Shown piece by piece: positions 32,404 to 40,813 of a stretch of 64,000 bases of DNA; the first letter of the stretch is position 1; every line of letters starts with the position of its first letter. Under the pieces are notes generated by a model that saw nothing but the letters and a program-made list of their open reading frames with translations, ran no database searches and had not been told where the DNA came from. Source of the stretch: Pseudomonas berkeleyensis (lineage in GTDB: Bacteria; Pseudomonadota; Gammaproteobacteria; Pseudomonadales; Pseudomonadaceae); assembly GCF_014109765.1 (NCBI RefSeq), contig NZ_CP059139.1:4344001-4408000 (forward strand), read 5' to 3'. The translations under genes were made by a program, and so were the position numbers.

Positions 32404-32763
32404 TCAGTCGCGGCAATAGCCCTCACCGCTGCGTACGGTCAGGCAGTTGTGCTTGTCCAGCAGCCATTTCATGCCGGTGGCCTCACCATCGGTGGCGCTG
32501 ATGCTCTCCACCACGCCGTCACGCACGAAGACGATCCGTTCGCCCTGCGCGCGCCCGACGAAACGCCGCGGGCCGTCGAGGTTGGCGATGGTCAGGCGGT
32601 AATCGGCGGGCGTACCGGTGATATCCAGGTAAGTACCCTCCGGCCCATTCCAGCGGCCGAGCCATTGCTCGGTGACGGAAGCATCACCACCGGAGTTGCT
32701 GGCGCACCCGCCGAGCAGCAGTGCGCCAAGAGCCAGGGACGAGGTCAAACGGATAGTTGCCAT
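32404..32763 (-). CDS. Small lipoprotein of unknown function
   Basis: A 119-residue predicted lipoprotein. The signal peptide ends in the lipobox LLLGGC with Cys at residue 20. The mature part is small and beta-rich (TYLDITGTPADYRLTIANLD, then ERIVFVRDGVVESI), and it has two other Cys near the end (CLTVRSGEGYC), perhaps a disulfide. It would sit in the periplasm or outer membrane. I do not recognise a family. It lies between sbcC and the HD gene, in the same direction, and AGGCCTCTGC is the only weak ribosome site before its ATG. Confidence 0.78.
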   Translation of the reverse strand: MATIRLTSSLALGALLLGGCASNSGGDASVTEQWLGRWNGPEGTYLDITGTPADYRLTIANLDGPRRFVGRAQGERIVFVRDGVVESISATDGEATGMKWLLDKHNCLTVRSGEGYCRD

Positions 32764-32862
32764 GCAGAGGCCTCAGATATGGGTTGGGATGCGAGCTTCG
32801 ACTCGTCAAATCGGGACGCAGTTCATCCATAGGCATAGGCCGTTGCCGTACCCGCAGCAATT

Positions 32863-33468
32863 TCAGAGGACAGCGGCCAGGTTACGCCGCGCCTGTGCCT
32901 CATAGCGCGCCCTGAAATGATCGGTGCCGTATAGACGGGGGCGCGCCAGAAATGCCTTGAGCACGCTACGCCGCTTCATACGGTAGACGAAACCAGGCAC
33001 CCAGGCGTATTCGGCGCGCACCTGTGCATCGTACTCGGCGAACCGCTCAGGCGTGGCTCCGAGGATGGCCAGATCGATATCCACCAATAACTGTTCGTCC
33101 GCATCGCTTGGCGTCGCGTCATGCCGGGTGGCCATGATCAGTCGCTCGACACGATCCAGCGTCGCCTGACTGGCCTGGCAACTCGCAAGTACCCGGATAG
33201 CCCAATCCGCGCTCTGGCGCTCGTTATCCTTGCCACGCACATCGTAGATGGCGTCATGGAACCAGAGCGCGATAGCCACCTCGCCTGGCTGCTGCGCCAA
33301 ATGGCGCGCCTGCTCGAAATGCGCCAGGCATTCGGATAGGTGCTGCAGTGAGTGATAGTGCCGCTGGGGTTCCTCGTAGGCACGGACGAGTTGTTCGAAC
33401 AGCCCAGATGGCGGCTGTAGGCCGAGGTCTGGCCAGGCATGGGCCCAGGATGAGGGGAGAAGAGTCAT
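32863..33468 (-). CDS. Predicted HD-domain metal-dependent phosphohydrolase
   Basis: A 201-residue cytosolic protein with an HD fold. The metal-binding residues are in HYHSLQHLSECLAHF, then VAIALWFHDAIYD (the HD pair) and a later D in LLVDIDLAILG. FRARYEAQARRNLAAVL ends the protein. It is related to predicted metal-dependent phosphohydrolases annotated as NMDA receptor-like only by mistake; the substrate is unknown. The start ATG at 33468 is the only good choice in the frame. It sits between the lipoprotein and the orphan gene at 33549. Confidence 0.85.
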   Translation of the reverse strand: MTLLPSSWAHAWPDLGLQPPSGLFEQLVRAYEEPQRHYHSLQHLSECLAHFEQARHLAQQPGEVAIALWFHDAIYDVRGKDNERQSADWAIRVLASCQASQATLDRVERLIMATRHDATPSDADEQLLVDIDLAILGATPERFAEYDAQVRAEYAWVPGFVYRMKRRSVLKAFLARPRLYGTDHFRARYEAQARRNLAAVL

Positions 33469-33485
33469 TTAGGAGTCGATAGCGG

Positions 33486-33535
33486 CCGTTGGGTAGGGGC
33501 GGGCTTTAGCCCGCCCCAGTGAGCGTAGCGAACGA
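33486..33535. repeat. Short GGCGGGC intergenic hairpin repeat
   Basis: GGGGCGGGCTTTAGCCCGCC CC hairpin followed by AGTGAGCGTAGCGAACG, an end shared in style with the repeats at 24821 and 37554. It lies between the HD gene and the orphan gene at 33549. Confidence 0.5.
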
Positions 33536-33548
33536 TTTGAGTCACTTG

Positions 33549-34016
33549 TCAGGCGCGACGCAGAGCCTCAGTGAACTCATGTTCGCCTTCGGCACCCCAC
33601 CAAGGAGCGAAAAGCGTACCACCTAGCGCACATAGCCCTTTCAACAGCATGAGCAGAGCGTTGATCTCGAACTCTCCCCATGCACAGCCCATTCGGTAGT
33701 CGATGGTCAAGCTAGAGGGCATAACGAGAACTCCTAAATCGGGAAGCGTGCAGTTCGCAATGGTTATGCCTGCCAGCACTACATGAAATGGTTCCGCTGA
33801 CTCACAAATAACCAATGCAGCATCACAGCTACCTGTGAATAACTTCTCTTTTTGCAAAGAGTTGATCCAAAGGTAGCCTCCGCTGGCAGTTACATTTCGA
33901 GCATTATTTGCGAAGAGAAACTCGAAAGCCGTGGATACTTTATCTGGACTTGAATATCGCACCTCCAACTCCGGAAGAGAGCCATCATCGGTATCAAAGT
34001 ATCGGAGTAGCTTCAT
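33549..34016 (-). CDS. Hypothetical protein, lower-GC, possibly an immunity protein
   Basis: A 155-residue protein with no clear family that I recognise. It begins MKLLRYFDTDDGSLPELEVRY, has SSPDKVSTAFEFLFANNARN and ends in a hydrophobic stretch with FEINALLMLLKGLCALGGTL then an acidic-basic tail. The codon use is clearly AT-richer than the neighbours (many A/T third positions, for example at 33830-33960). Compact size and acidic charge are compatible with orphan immunity proteins, but no toxin or polymorphic-toxin gene is present. It is more likely a transferred gene between sbcD and sbcC. Confidence 0.6.
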   Translation of the reverse strand: MKLLRYFDTDDGSLPELEVRYSSPDKVSTAFEFLFANNARNVTASGGYLWINSLQKEKLFTGSCDAALVICESAEPFHVVLAGITIANCTLPDLGVLVMPSSLTIDYRMGCAWGEFEINALLMLLKGLCALGGTLFAPWWGAEGEHEFTEALRRA

Positions 34017-34051
34017 AAAATTTCTTACAGTTAAGCCAAGGACAAAAAGGG

Positions 34052-34099
34052 GACAGATTTATTTTTCAGTTGTTGAGGGTACCAATAAATAAATCTGTC
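34052..34099. repeat. 13-bp inverted repeat GACAGATTTATTT / AAATAAATCTGTC
   Basis: Perfect 13-base arms at 34052-34064 and 34087-34099 with a 22-base spacer. GGGGACAGATTTATTT ends occur in Pseudomonas near mobile-element and RAYT-type remnants, so this may be a scar left by an insertion. No transposase frame adjoins. Confidence 0.72.
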
Positions 34100-34234
34100 T
34101 TTCTTCTACGTCGCTGATCTATACACGTGCCTGGTCAAGGCTTTGCTGGTGTAGTCAGCCCACTGGGCTTACAGAGAGTATCTATGACAGACATTCCCGG
34201 ATTGCATCCGGGCTACGGTGGCCATGCACTCGAC

Positions 34235-34510
34235 CTACTCGAAAATCTCATAATGCCGCGTCACGTCGACGCTCACTTGTCCCCAGCGAGAAGCACGTAC
34301 GCGCGCCTGATGTAGAGCGAAGGCCTGGCGATCAACAAACTCTTCAAAAACGTCGAAGCGTAGTGGGTTCTCGGCATTCTCGGTAACGATGAAGCTTATG
34401 CAACCGGGCTCGTCCAGCGTCAGGCGCCGATGGTTGATCAGTTCGCGACGAACCTCTTGCAAGTCCTTTTCCGGTACTAGGATGTACCCCTTCAGTGTCA
34501 CGTTGGCCAT
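34235..34510 (-). CDS. Antibiotic biosynthesis monooxygenase (ABM) domain protein
   Basis: A 91-residue single-domain protein with the dimeric alpha-beta ABM fold. It begins MANVTLKGYILVPEKDLQEV and has DEPGCISFIVTENAENPLRF, FEEFVDRQAFALHQARVRAS and a C-terminal VTRHYEIFE. Such proteins act as cofactor-independent oxygenases of quinols or aldehydes; the substrate is unknown. The start at 34510 gives the family N-terminus; the frame upstream to 34600 overlaps the sbcD end and is unlikely. It stands just after sbcD in the same direction. Confidence 0.85.
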   Translation of the reverse strand: MANVTLKGYILVPEKDLQEVRRELINHRRLTLDEPGCISFIVTENAENPLRFDVFEEFVDRQAFALHQARVRASRWGQVSVDVTRHYEIFE

Positions 34511-34541
34511 AAGCGCTCCTATCGATGGATCGTCCGCGACG

Positions 34542-35762
34542 TTATTGCCCCTGCACCGCCTCCAACACCTGCCGATACAACCCCTGCAAACGCTGGGCAT
34601 CCTCTTCTTCCAAGACCTCCTGTTGCAGGCGGCGGGCGAAAACGTCCTCCACGCTCAGCTCGTCCAGCGTTTCCCGTGCTTCACTGGCCAGGCTCGCCGT
34701 CGCGTTGCCGCGTTCGCGGCGGATACGCAGCACCTCCACGGGGAGCCCTTCGCACAGGCCGTTGATGCGGCTCTGCAAGTCGCTCAGGTAGTCGTCGGAA
34801 CTGACTTGCACCTCCAACCACACGGGGCGCTCGGGCGTGCCTTGAGCCGCTATGTCGGCGATGGCGACTGCCAGTTCCTTGAGCGAGCCGCGCAGGCTGG
34901 CCATGGGCTGGAATACCGGCACGGGCAGTGGTGTGATCGCTTGCAGCGCGGCATCGCCGAACTCCAGCAGTAACACCTCCTTCTGCTGACGCGCCTCGTC
35001 GAAGGACAGCGCGATGGGCGAGCCGCTGTAGCGGATATGCTCCAGACCGCCGACCTTCTGCGGGCGGTGGATATGGCCCAGGGCGATGTAGTCGGCAGGC
35101 GGGAAGGCGCTGGTGGGAAAAGCCTCCAGGCTGCCGACGTAGATCTCGCGCACCGATTCGCTGGCACTGGCACCGACGGTGGTGAGGTGACCGGTGGCGA
35201 TGATCGGCAGCGCCAGATCCAGCTCGGTACGCTTGCTCAACGCCAGGTCATATAGCGCTCGGTAATGCTCGGCGATGGCCTGCTGCAGGGATTGCTGCTT
35301 GTCCTGCGCGCTCTGCCCGGCATGGCTGGCCATGACGTCGCGTGGACGAATGAAGGGAATGGCACAGAGGATGGCGCCCGGCAGTCCAGCGCGATCATTC
35401 AGCACCAGCACCTGCTCGGTCAGGTCGACACCCACGCCAGGCACCACCTGAGTGCCCAGTTGCGCCAGCAGGCTGCGGCTTTCACCGAGCATCGCCGGCG
35501 AGTCGTGGTTGCCACCGAGCACGACCAGGGCGCAACCGGCGTCGCGCAGCTCCACCACCAGCCGGTAGTACTGCTCACGGGCATAACTGGGCGGCGATCC
35601 GGTATCGAAGACATCACCAGCGATCAGCAGCACATCCACCGCCTGTTCACGAACCTGCTGCAGCAGCCAGGCGCAAAAGGCCTGGTGCTCGACCTGGCGG
35701 GTTTTACCCATGAAATGCTGGCCCAGATGCCAGTCGGAGGTGTGCAGGATGCGCAGGCTCAT
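34542..35762 (-). CDS. sbcD: SbcD, exonuclease SbcCD nuclease subunit
   Basis: Mre11-like manganese-dependent nuclease of 406 residues, the partner of SbcC. Metal-binding motifs are present: LHTSDWHLGQ with D10 and H12, then GDVFDTG near 48-54, GGNHDS near 80, and downstream ATGHLT and ALGHIHRPQ. The start MSLRILHTSDW at 35762 overlaps the Lrp gene stop by four bases; the 65 residues upstream in frame lie in the Lrp gene and are not real. It is the upstream half of a split sbcDC pair. Length is normal. Confidence 0.95.
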   Translation of the reverse strand: MSLRILHTSDWHLGQHFMGKTRQVEHQAFCAWLLQQVREQAVDVLLIAGDVFDTGSPPSYAREQYYRLVVELRDAGCALVVLGGNHDSPAMLGESRSLLAQLGTQVVPGVGVDLTEQVLVLNDRAGLPGAILCAIPFIRPRDVMASHAGQSAQDKQQSLQQAIAEHYRALYDLALSKRTELDLALPIIATGHLTTVGASASESVREIYVGSLEAFPTSAFPPADYIALGHIHRPQKVGGLEHIRYSGSPIALSFDEARQQKEVLLLEFGDAALQAITPLPVPVFQPMASLRGSLKELAVAIADIAAQGTPERPVWLEVQVSSDDYLSDLQSRINGLCEGLPVEVLRIRRERGNATASLASEARETLDELSVEDVFARRLQQEVLEEEDAQRLQGLYRQVLEAVQGQ

Positions 35763-36178
35763 AGCGGCCAGTCCTGCACCACGACATGCGTCTTGACCCG
35801 CTGCATCTGCGGGAAGGCTTCGATGGCCGCACGCACTTCGCTCAGGCGTGCCATGCTCGGTGCCTCGACCAGTACCAGCATGTCCGTCTCGCCGCTGATG
35901 CCGCTGCAGTGACGAATTTCCGGGTATTCGCGCATTCGCTCGACGTAATCCTGACAACGGGCGTTCTTGTAGAACAGCTCGAGGAAGGCCTTGACCCCAC
36001 CGTCGCCCGGCACCGCGACCTGGGCGTGATACCCACGGATAATACCACTCGCCTCAAGATGACGAATGCGCTCGCTGACGGCCGAGCGTGACAGATTGAC
36101 CTCACGGGCGATGTGGCTGACGGAGGTGCGCGCATCACTGCGCAGCAAGGCGAGGATCTGGCGATCGAACTTGTCCAC
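35759..36178 (-). CDS. Lrp/AsnC-family transcriptional regulator
   Basis: A 139-residue regulator with an N-terminal helix-turn-helix (MDKFDRQILALLRSDARTS, then IAREVNLSRSAVSERIRHLE) and a C-terminal RAM ligand domain with ISGETDMLVLVEAPSM. Lrp-type regulators of this size sense amino acids. It is divergent from the yjeH-like exporter gene at 36300, which it probably controls, as many Lrp relatives control adjacent amino-acid exporters. It overlaps sbcD by four bases at its end, so it may lead an operon with sbcD. Confidence 0.9.
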   Translation of the reverse strand: MDKFDRQILALLRSDARTSVSHIAREVNLSRSAVSERIRHLEASGIIRGYHAQVAVPGDGGVKAFLELFYKNARCQDYVERMREYPEIRHCSGISGETDMLVLVEAPSMARLSEVRAAIEAFPQMQRVKTHVVVQDWPL

Positions 36179-36299
36179 GGGGCTCTCGGGATGGCAATCA
36201 AGTTGACAGAGAAACCGTCATTTCGTCGGTGAAAGCCGACGCCTTGCTCAAGGACGACGGCTTACCATGGCGGTATCTGGAAAAGTACGAGCATACCCC

Positions 36300-37553
36300 A
36301 TGAGTCGATTGAACAAGGAGCTGGGCCTGCTGCAAGGCATCGCCCTGCTCAGCACCTCGCTGCTCGGCACCGGCATCTTCGTGGTGCCGGCCTTGGCCGC
36401 CACCGCGGCTGGCGAGGTATCGCTCTGGGCCTGGCTGATTCTGATCGCCCTGGTGCTGCCGGTGGCCTTCACCTTCGCCCAGTTGGGCAAACGTTTCCCT
36501 CATGCGGGCGGTGCACCGCACCTGATCGGCCGCGCCTTCGGCCTGCGCATGGAGGGCATCAGCGCGCTGCTGTTCCTCGCCGTGCTGCCGGTGGGCCTGC
36601 CGGCAGCGTTGCATATCGCCAGCGGCTTCTGGCTGGCACTGTTCGACCTCGATGGCAGCGAGCTGCTGGCGATCCAGCTGCTCACGCTCGTCGCCATGCT
36701 GCTGCTCGGCCAACGGCCGGCCAAGGCCTCGGGCGTGCTCCAGGGGCTGATCGCCGTGGCCATCGTCGCCAGCGTGGCGCTAATCTGGTGGATCGGCGAT
36801 CTGCCCCACAGCACACAACCGCTGCTGCCACCGCTCGGCGAGCAATGGCACCTGCTGCCAGCCGCACTGGGGGTGATGTTCTGGTGCTTCGTCGGCATCG
36901 AAGCCTTCACCCACCTGGGCGAGGAATTCAAGAATCCGCAGCGCGACTTCCCGCTGGCGTTGCTGCTCGGCGTACTGCTGGCCGGCCTGGTGTACTGGGC
37001 CTGCTCGGTGGCGGTGCTGAGCTTCGCCACCTATGGCGACGTGCACAGCGATACCACCGCCCTGCCCCGTCTGTTCGAATTGCTGCTGGGCGAGAACGCA
37101 CGCGTGCTGGTCGCGGTACTCGGCTACCTGGCCTGCTTCGCCTCGATGAACGTTTACGTGCAGGGTTTTGCCCGACTGATCTGGAGCCTCGCCGACGAAG
37201 GGCGCCTGCCGGCATCGCTGGCCGTGCGCAACGGCCACGGCGTACCGGGCCGCGCCCTGATACTGGTGGTCGCCATCTGCGCGCTGTGCGCCATGCTATC
37301 GGCCGCGCTGAAGCTGTCGGTGGACGATCTGATCCGCTACGCCAACGGCAACTTCGTGCTCATCTATCTGCTCAGCATGGCCGCCGGCTGGGTGCTGCTG
37401 CGCGGCATCTGGCGCCTGCTCGCTGGGCTCAGCGCGGTGCTCTGCACGCTGGTGCTGGCGATGCTCGGCAGCGACGCGCTGTATGCCGTGGCGCTGCTCG
37501 GGGCGTTGCTGTTGCTCGACCGCTTGCGCGTGATGCACAAGGCGCTGACCTAG
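36300..37553 (+). CDS. yjeH: YjeH-like L-methionine/branched-chain amino acid transporter
   Basis: A 417-residue inner-membrane APC-type transporter related to E. coli YjeH, which exports methionine and branched-chain amino acids. The N-terminus MSRLNKELGLLQGIALLSTS and LLGTGIFVVPALAAT match well. About twelve hydrophobic spans follow, with FPHAGGAPHLIGRAFGLRM near 70 and GIEAFTHLGEEFKNP near 205. The ATG at 36300 has no strong ribosome site but matches the family; an in-frame codon at 36267 would add 11 residues. It is divergent from the Lrp-type gene. Confidence 0.88.
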   Translation: MSRLNKELGLLQGIALLSTSLLGTGIFVVPALAATAAGEVSLWAWLILIALVLPVAFTFAQLGKRFPHAGGAPHLIGRAFGLRMEGISALLFLAVLPVGLPAALHIASGFWLALFDLDGSELLAIQLLTLVAMLLLGQRPAKASGVLQGLIAVAIVASVALIWWIGDLPHSTQPLLPPLGEQWHLLPAALGVMFWCFVGIEAFTHLGEEFKNPQRDFPLALLLGVLLAGLVYWACSVAVLSFATYGDVHSDTTALPRLFELLLGENARVLVAVLGYLACFASMNVYVQGFARLIWSLADEGRLPASLAVRNGHGVPGRALILVVAICALCAMLSAALKLSVDDLIRYANGNFVLIYLLSMAAGWVLLRGIWRLLAGLSAVLCTLVLAMLGSDALYAVALLGALLLLDRLRVMHKALT

Positions 37554-37865
37554 CGAACAGCCCGTCATTGATGCCGGCTACGGGATGGTGGCGGCGTACT
37601 GCTTCGCGAGTACGCCCTACGTAGGCGATCCACTGGCAAGTCCGCAGGGCGGATCGGGACGCCGACCGCTCGTAGCGCAGCGAACAGTCCGCCATTGATG
37701 CCGGCTACGGGATAGTAGCGGCGTACTGCTTCGCGAGTACGCCCTACGTGGGTGATCCACTGGCGAGTCCGTAGGGCGGATCGGGACGCCGACCGCTCGT
37801 AGCGCCAGCGAACAGCCCGCCATTGATGCCGTCTACAGGATGGCAGTGGTGTATTGCTTCACGAC
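37554..37865. repeat. Tandem intergenic repeat, about 127 bp, 2.4 copies
   Basis: Unit 1 is 37554-37680 (127 bp), unit 2 is 37681-37808 (128 bp) and a partial third begins at 37809. Each begins CGAACAG(C/T)CCGCCATTGATG and contains GCGGCGTACTGCTTCGCGAG then TACGCCCTACGT. The units differ by only a few bases, so the duplication is recent. It starts right at the yjeH-like stop codon. Reverse-oriented relatives occur at 24821-25183. No reading frame or transposase is present. Confidence 0.88.
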
Positions 37866-38094
37866 GACTGCATGGATGCAGGAGGTAGAGCGACGCAGGA
37901 TGCCCAAGCCGAGCTGGCCCTATGCGCGCGGTCGCCCCACTGGTGCAGTCAACAATCACCGGCATGACGCAACCTGCACCTTCTCGCCTGCGGGAAGTCG
38001 AAAACGGCGTAACCCGAGCGGCATCACAGCCAAGGCGTGACCATTGTCGCTCAGGGGTTCTATCCTTGAATCGACACCGCAGAAAGGATGCCCA
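37866..38094. other. Intergenic stretch upstream of the TAXI gene
   Basis: No gene, hairpin terminator or clear promoter seen, apart from AGAAAGGATG immediately before the TAXI start. Short open frames here have no domain support. Confidence 0.5.
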
Positions 38095-39435
38095 ATGCGC
38101 CGCGTACTGAACGACCTGAAAATCATGATCCTGGCCAACCTGTGGATCGTCCCCGTGGTGGCTGGATTGGTCTGGGCCCTGTTCCAGTTCGTCCCACCAC
38201 CACCGACGATGAGCGCCAGCATGGCCACCGGCAGCCAGGGCGGCGCTTACCAGCAGTTCGCCGAGCAGCTCAAGGAAGAACTGGCCAAGGAAGGTTTCAA
38301 CCTGAAGCTGGTGCCCACCTCCGGCTCGCGTGACAACCTGCAGCAACTATTGGCCGATGATCCCGACGTGCAAATCGCCCTGGTGCAGAGCGGCCTCGAA
38401 CGCCAGCTGAGCGAAGCCGAACGCGACCGTCTGCACAGCCTCGGCGCGATCTATCAGGAGCCTCTGTGGCTGTTCTACCGGCGTGACATCAGCCTCGACC
38501 GCATCGCCGATCTACAGCCATTGCGCGTAGCCCTGGGCGGCGAAGGCAGCGGCACCCGTGCTGCCAGCGATGCCGTACTCGGTGCCAATGGCATCACCCC
38601 CGAACAGTATCCCGAGACCTGGCAGAGCATCGGCGGCGGCAAAGCCGCACGTGCCCTGATGGCTGGCGAGCTGGACGCCGGCTTCTTCGTCGGCCCGGCT
38701 GAAAACAGCCTGGTGCAGCAACTGGCGACCGACCCGCAAATCGCCCTGGCGCATTTTCGCCGTGCAGCCGCCTACGAGGCACGCCTGCCCTTCTTCACCC
38801 AGGTAAGGGTTGGCGAAGGCCTGCTCGACCTGGCCTGCAATGCGCCAGATCGCGATATCGTCACCCTCTCGCCAGTGGCCACGCTGGTGGTCAACGAAGA
38901 CTTCAACCCTGGTCTGGTGCCGCTGTTTCTCGCCGCCACCCGCGAAGTGATGAAGAACGGCAACCTGCTCGATGCCGCCGGCGCCTACCCCAGCGCCGAG
39001 CCGCGCACCTTCGAGTTACACAAGGACGCCGAGCATTACTACAGCAACGGCCTGCCGATCCTGCAGCGCTACCTGCCGTTTCGCATCGCCTCGCTGGCCG
39101 ACCGCTACATCATCCTGCTGATCCCACTGATCGTGGTGATGATCCCGCTGTTCAAGGCGGTCGGTCCGATCTACCAGTGGCGCATTCGTGCGCGCATCTA
39201 CCGCTGGTACAAATACCTGCGCGAGATCGACCGCAAGCTGCATGCCGGCTCCTTGCCTGACGAGCTGGACAGCGAGATCCAGCGCCTGGAGAAACTGGAA
39301 GATGAACTGGCCTCGGTCGAGGTGCCGCTGTCCTACTCCCACGAGCTGTACGAGTTGCACATGCACCTGCGCTACGTGATCAACCGCCTGCGCATGCTGC
39401 AGCAACGGCGCGCGCCGGAGCCGGAACAACGCTAG
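38095..39435 (+). CDS. Membrane-anchored TAXI-family solute-binding protein
   Basis: A 446-residue protein with the TAXI (TRAP transporter solute-binding) domain: SMATGSQGGAYQQFAEQL, then NLKLVPTSGSRDNLQQLLAD and YRRDISLDRIADLQPLRVAL. Unlike free periplasmic TAXI proteins, it has an uncleaved N-terminal span (about residues 11-31) and a second span at about 337-357 (RYIILLIPLIVVMIPLFKAV). A charged cytosolic tail of about 90 residues follows, rich in Glu and Arg. No TRAP permease is adjacent. It could be a sensory or regulatory relative, not an importer component. AAAGGATGCCCA precedes the ATG. Confidence 0.85.
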   Translation: MRRVLNDLKIMILANLWIVPVVAGLVWALFQFVPPPPTMSASMATGSQGGAYQQFAEQLKEELAKEGFNLKLVPTSGSRDNLQQLLADDPDVQIALVQSGLERQLSEAERDRLHSLGAIYQEPLWLFYRRDISLDRIADLQPLRVALGGEGSGTRAASDAVLGANGITPEQYPETWQSIGGGKAARALMAGELDAGFFVGPAENSLVQQLATDPQIALAHFRRAAAYEARLPFFTQVRVGEGLLDLACNAPDRDIVTLSPVATLVVNEDFNPGLVPLFLAATREVMKNGNLLDAAGAYPSAEPRTFELHKDAEHYYSNGLPILQRYLPFRIASLADRYIILLIPLIVVMIPLFKAVGPIYQWRIRARIYRWYKYLREIDRKLHAGSLPDELDSEIQRLEKLEDELASVEVPLSYSHELYELHMHLRYVINRLRMLQQRRAPEPEQR

Positions 39436-39445
39436 AGCAGAACCT

Positions 39446-39492
39446 GTGGGAGAGGCTGCAGCCGCGATCGTCGCCGCTGAAGCCTCTCCCAC
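39446..39492. repeat. REP-like hairpin after the TAXI gene
   Basis: GTGGGAGAGGCT (39446-39457) pairs with AGCCTCTCCCAC (39481-39492) around a CG-rich centre. GTGGGAG ends are typical of Pseudomonas REP units. Confidence 0.75.
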
Positions 39493-39573
39493 GCAGTGAT
39501 GGCAGCCGGACACTCGCCCACCATCGGCTTCGGGTAAACTGCGCGTCTGTTTCAATTTGCCCACGAGAACGCC

Positions 39574-40581
39574 ATGCCGATCCGCCACTGCATCGTCCAC
39601 CTGATCGACAAGAAGCCCGATGGCAGCCCTGCCGTGCTGCACGCCCGCGACAGCGAGCTGGCCAGCTCGCAGGCCATGGAGAACCTGCTGGCCGATCTCA
39701 ACGAGAGCTACAACGCCAAGCAGGGCAAGGCCTGGGGCCTGTTCCACGAGGAGTCCGGCGCCTACCCGTTCAGTGGCTGGCTGAAGACCTACCTCGATGG
39801 CGAGCAGGATTTCACCGCCTTCAGCCGCCAGGCCGTCGAGCACCTGCAGAAGCTGATGGAAGAGTCCAACCTGTCCACCGGCGGCCACGTGCTGCTGGCG
39901 CACTACCAGCAGGGTATGACCGACTACCTGTCCATCACCCTGCTGCACCACAGCGAAGGCGTGGCGGTGACCGATGCGCTTGACGTGGCTCCGGCCAAAC
40001 ACCTGGATCTCGGCCAACTGCACCTGGCAGCACGCATCAACATCAGCGAGTGGCAGAACAACAAGCAGTCCAAGCAGTACATCTCGTTCATCAAGGGCAA
40101 GAACGGCAAGAAGGTCTCCGACTACTTCCGCGACTTCATCGGCTGCCAGGAAGGTGTCGACGGCCCCGGCGAAACCCGCACCCTGCTCAAGGCCTTCAGC
40201 GATTTCGTGGAAAGTGAGGATCTGCCGGAAGACTCCGCCCGCGAGAAGACCAAGACCCTGGTCGGCTACGCCACCAGCCAGGCCAAGCTGGGCGAGCCGA
40301 TCACCCTGGAAGAGCTTTCCGGGCTGATCGACGAAGAGCGCCCCAAGGCCTTCTACGAGCACATCCGCAACAAGGACTACGGCATGGCCCCGGAATTTCC
40401 GGCGGACAAACGCACCCTCACCCAGTTCCAGCGCTTCACCGGCCGCGCCGAAGGCCTGTCGATCAGCTTCGAGGCGCACCTGCTGGGCTCGAAGATCGAA
40501 TACGACGAGGGCCGCGACATGCTGATCATTCGTCAGTTGCCGACCCAGTTGAAGGATCAGCTCAAACGCCGTCAGGATTGA
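39574..40581 (+). CDS. yejK: Nucleoid-associated protein YejK (NdpA)
   Basis: A 335-residue cytosolic nucleoid-associated protein of the YejK/NdpA family, whose exact role is not settled. It starts [20 protein letters not shown] and has [20 protein letters not shown] near 39-58, [13 protein letters not shown] ARINISEWQ near 150, and [20 protein letters not shown] near 168-187. The C-terminus has [20 protein letters not shown]. Length is normal for the family. It is a single gene, with an AACGCC leader before the ATG and no strong ribosome site. A repeat region follows. Confidence 0.93.
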   Translation: MPIRHCIVHLIDKKPDGSPAVLHARDSELASSQAMENLLADLNESYNAKQGKAWGLFHEESGAYPFSGWLKTYLDGEQDFTAFSRQAVEHLQKLMEESNLSTGGHVLLAHYQQGMTDYLSITLLHHSEGVAVTDALDVAPAKHLDLGQLHLAARINISEWQNNKQSKQYISFIKGKNGKKVSDYFRDFIGCQEGVDGPGETRTLLKAFSDFVESEDLPEDSAREKTKTLVGYATSQAKLGEPITLEELSGLIDEERPKAFYEHIRNKDYGMAPEFPADKRTLTQFQRFTGRAEGLSISFEAHLLGSKIEYDEGRDMLIIRQLPTQLKDQLKRRQD

Positions 40582-40615
40582 TGCCTGCTCTTGTGGCCAG
40601 GCGATCCGCTTGTTT

Positions 40616-40745
40616 TTTGTAGGGTGGGCCGGGCGGCGATCCGCTTTAGTTTCTGTAGAGTGGGCTTTAGCCCACCGAAGAAGGTGCCCGGCTTTCCTCA
40701 CGAGGCAGAGAGCGTTTTTGGTGGGCTGAAGCCCACCCTACAGGC
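40616..40745. repeat. GTGGGCTTTAGCCCACC inverted repeat
   Basis: TGTAGAGTGGGCTTTAGCCC (from about 40656) faces GGTGGGCTGAAGCCCACCCT (to about 40741) around a 50-base centre; a leading TGTAGGGTGGGCCGGG at 40619 looks like a further partial copy. This is a MITE-like intergenic element after yejK. Confidence 0.6.
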
Positions 40746-40813
40746 CGATATGGCGGATCGTCCCGGCGCGGTTTAGGCTGAGATGACCGCGCACTGCACA
40801 AGGACGTGAAACG

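Noticed and set aside
34052..34099. Insertion sequence
   Set aside because: Inverted ends only; no transposase frame and only 22 bases between the arms.
34127..34315. Plus-strand open frame of 62 codons
   Set aside because: Overlaps the ABM gene on the other strand and has no ribosome site or family.
37554..37865. CRISPR-like array
   Set aside because: The units are about 127 bp and nearly identical throughout, with no short repeats and unique spacers and no cas gene.
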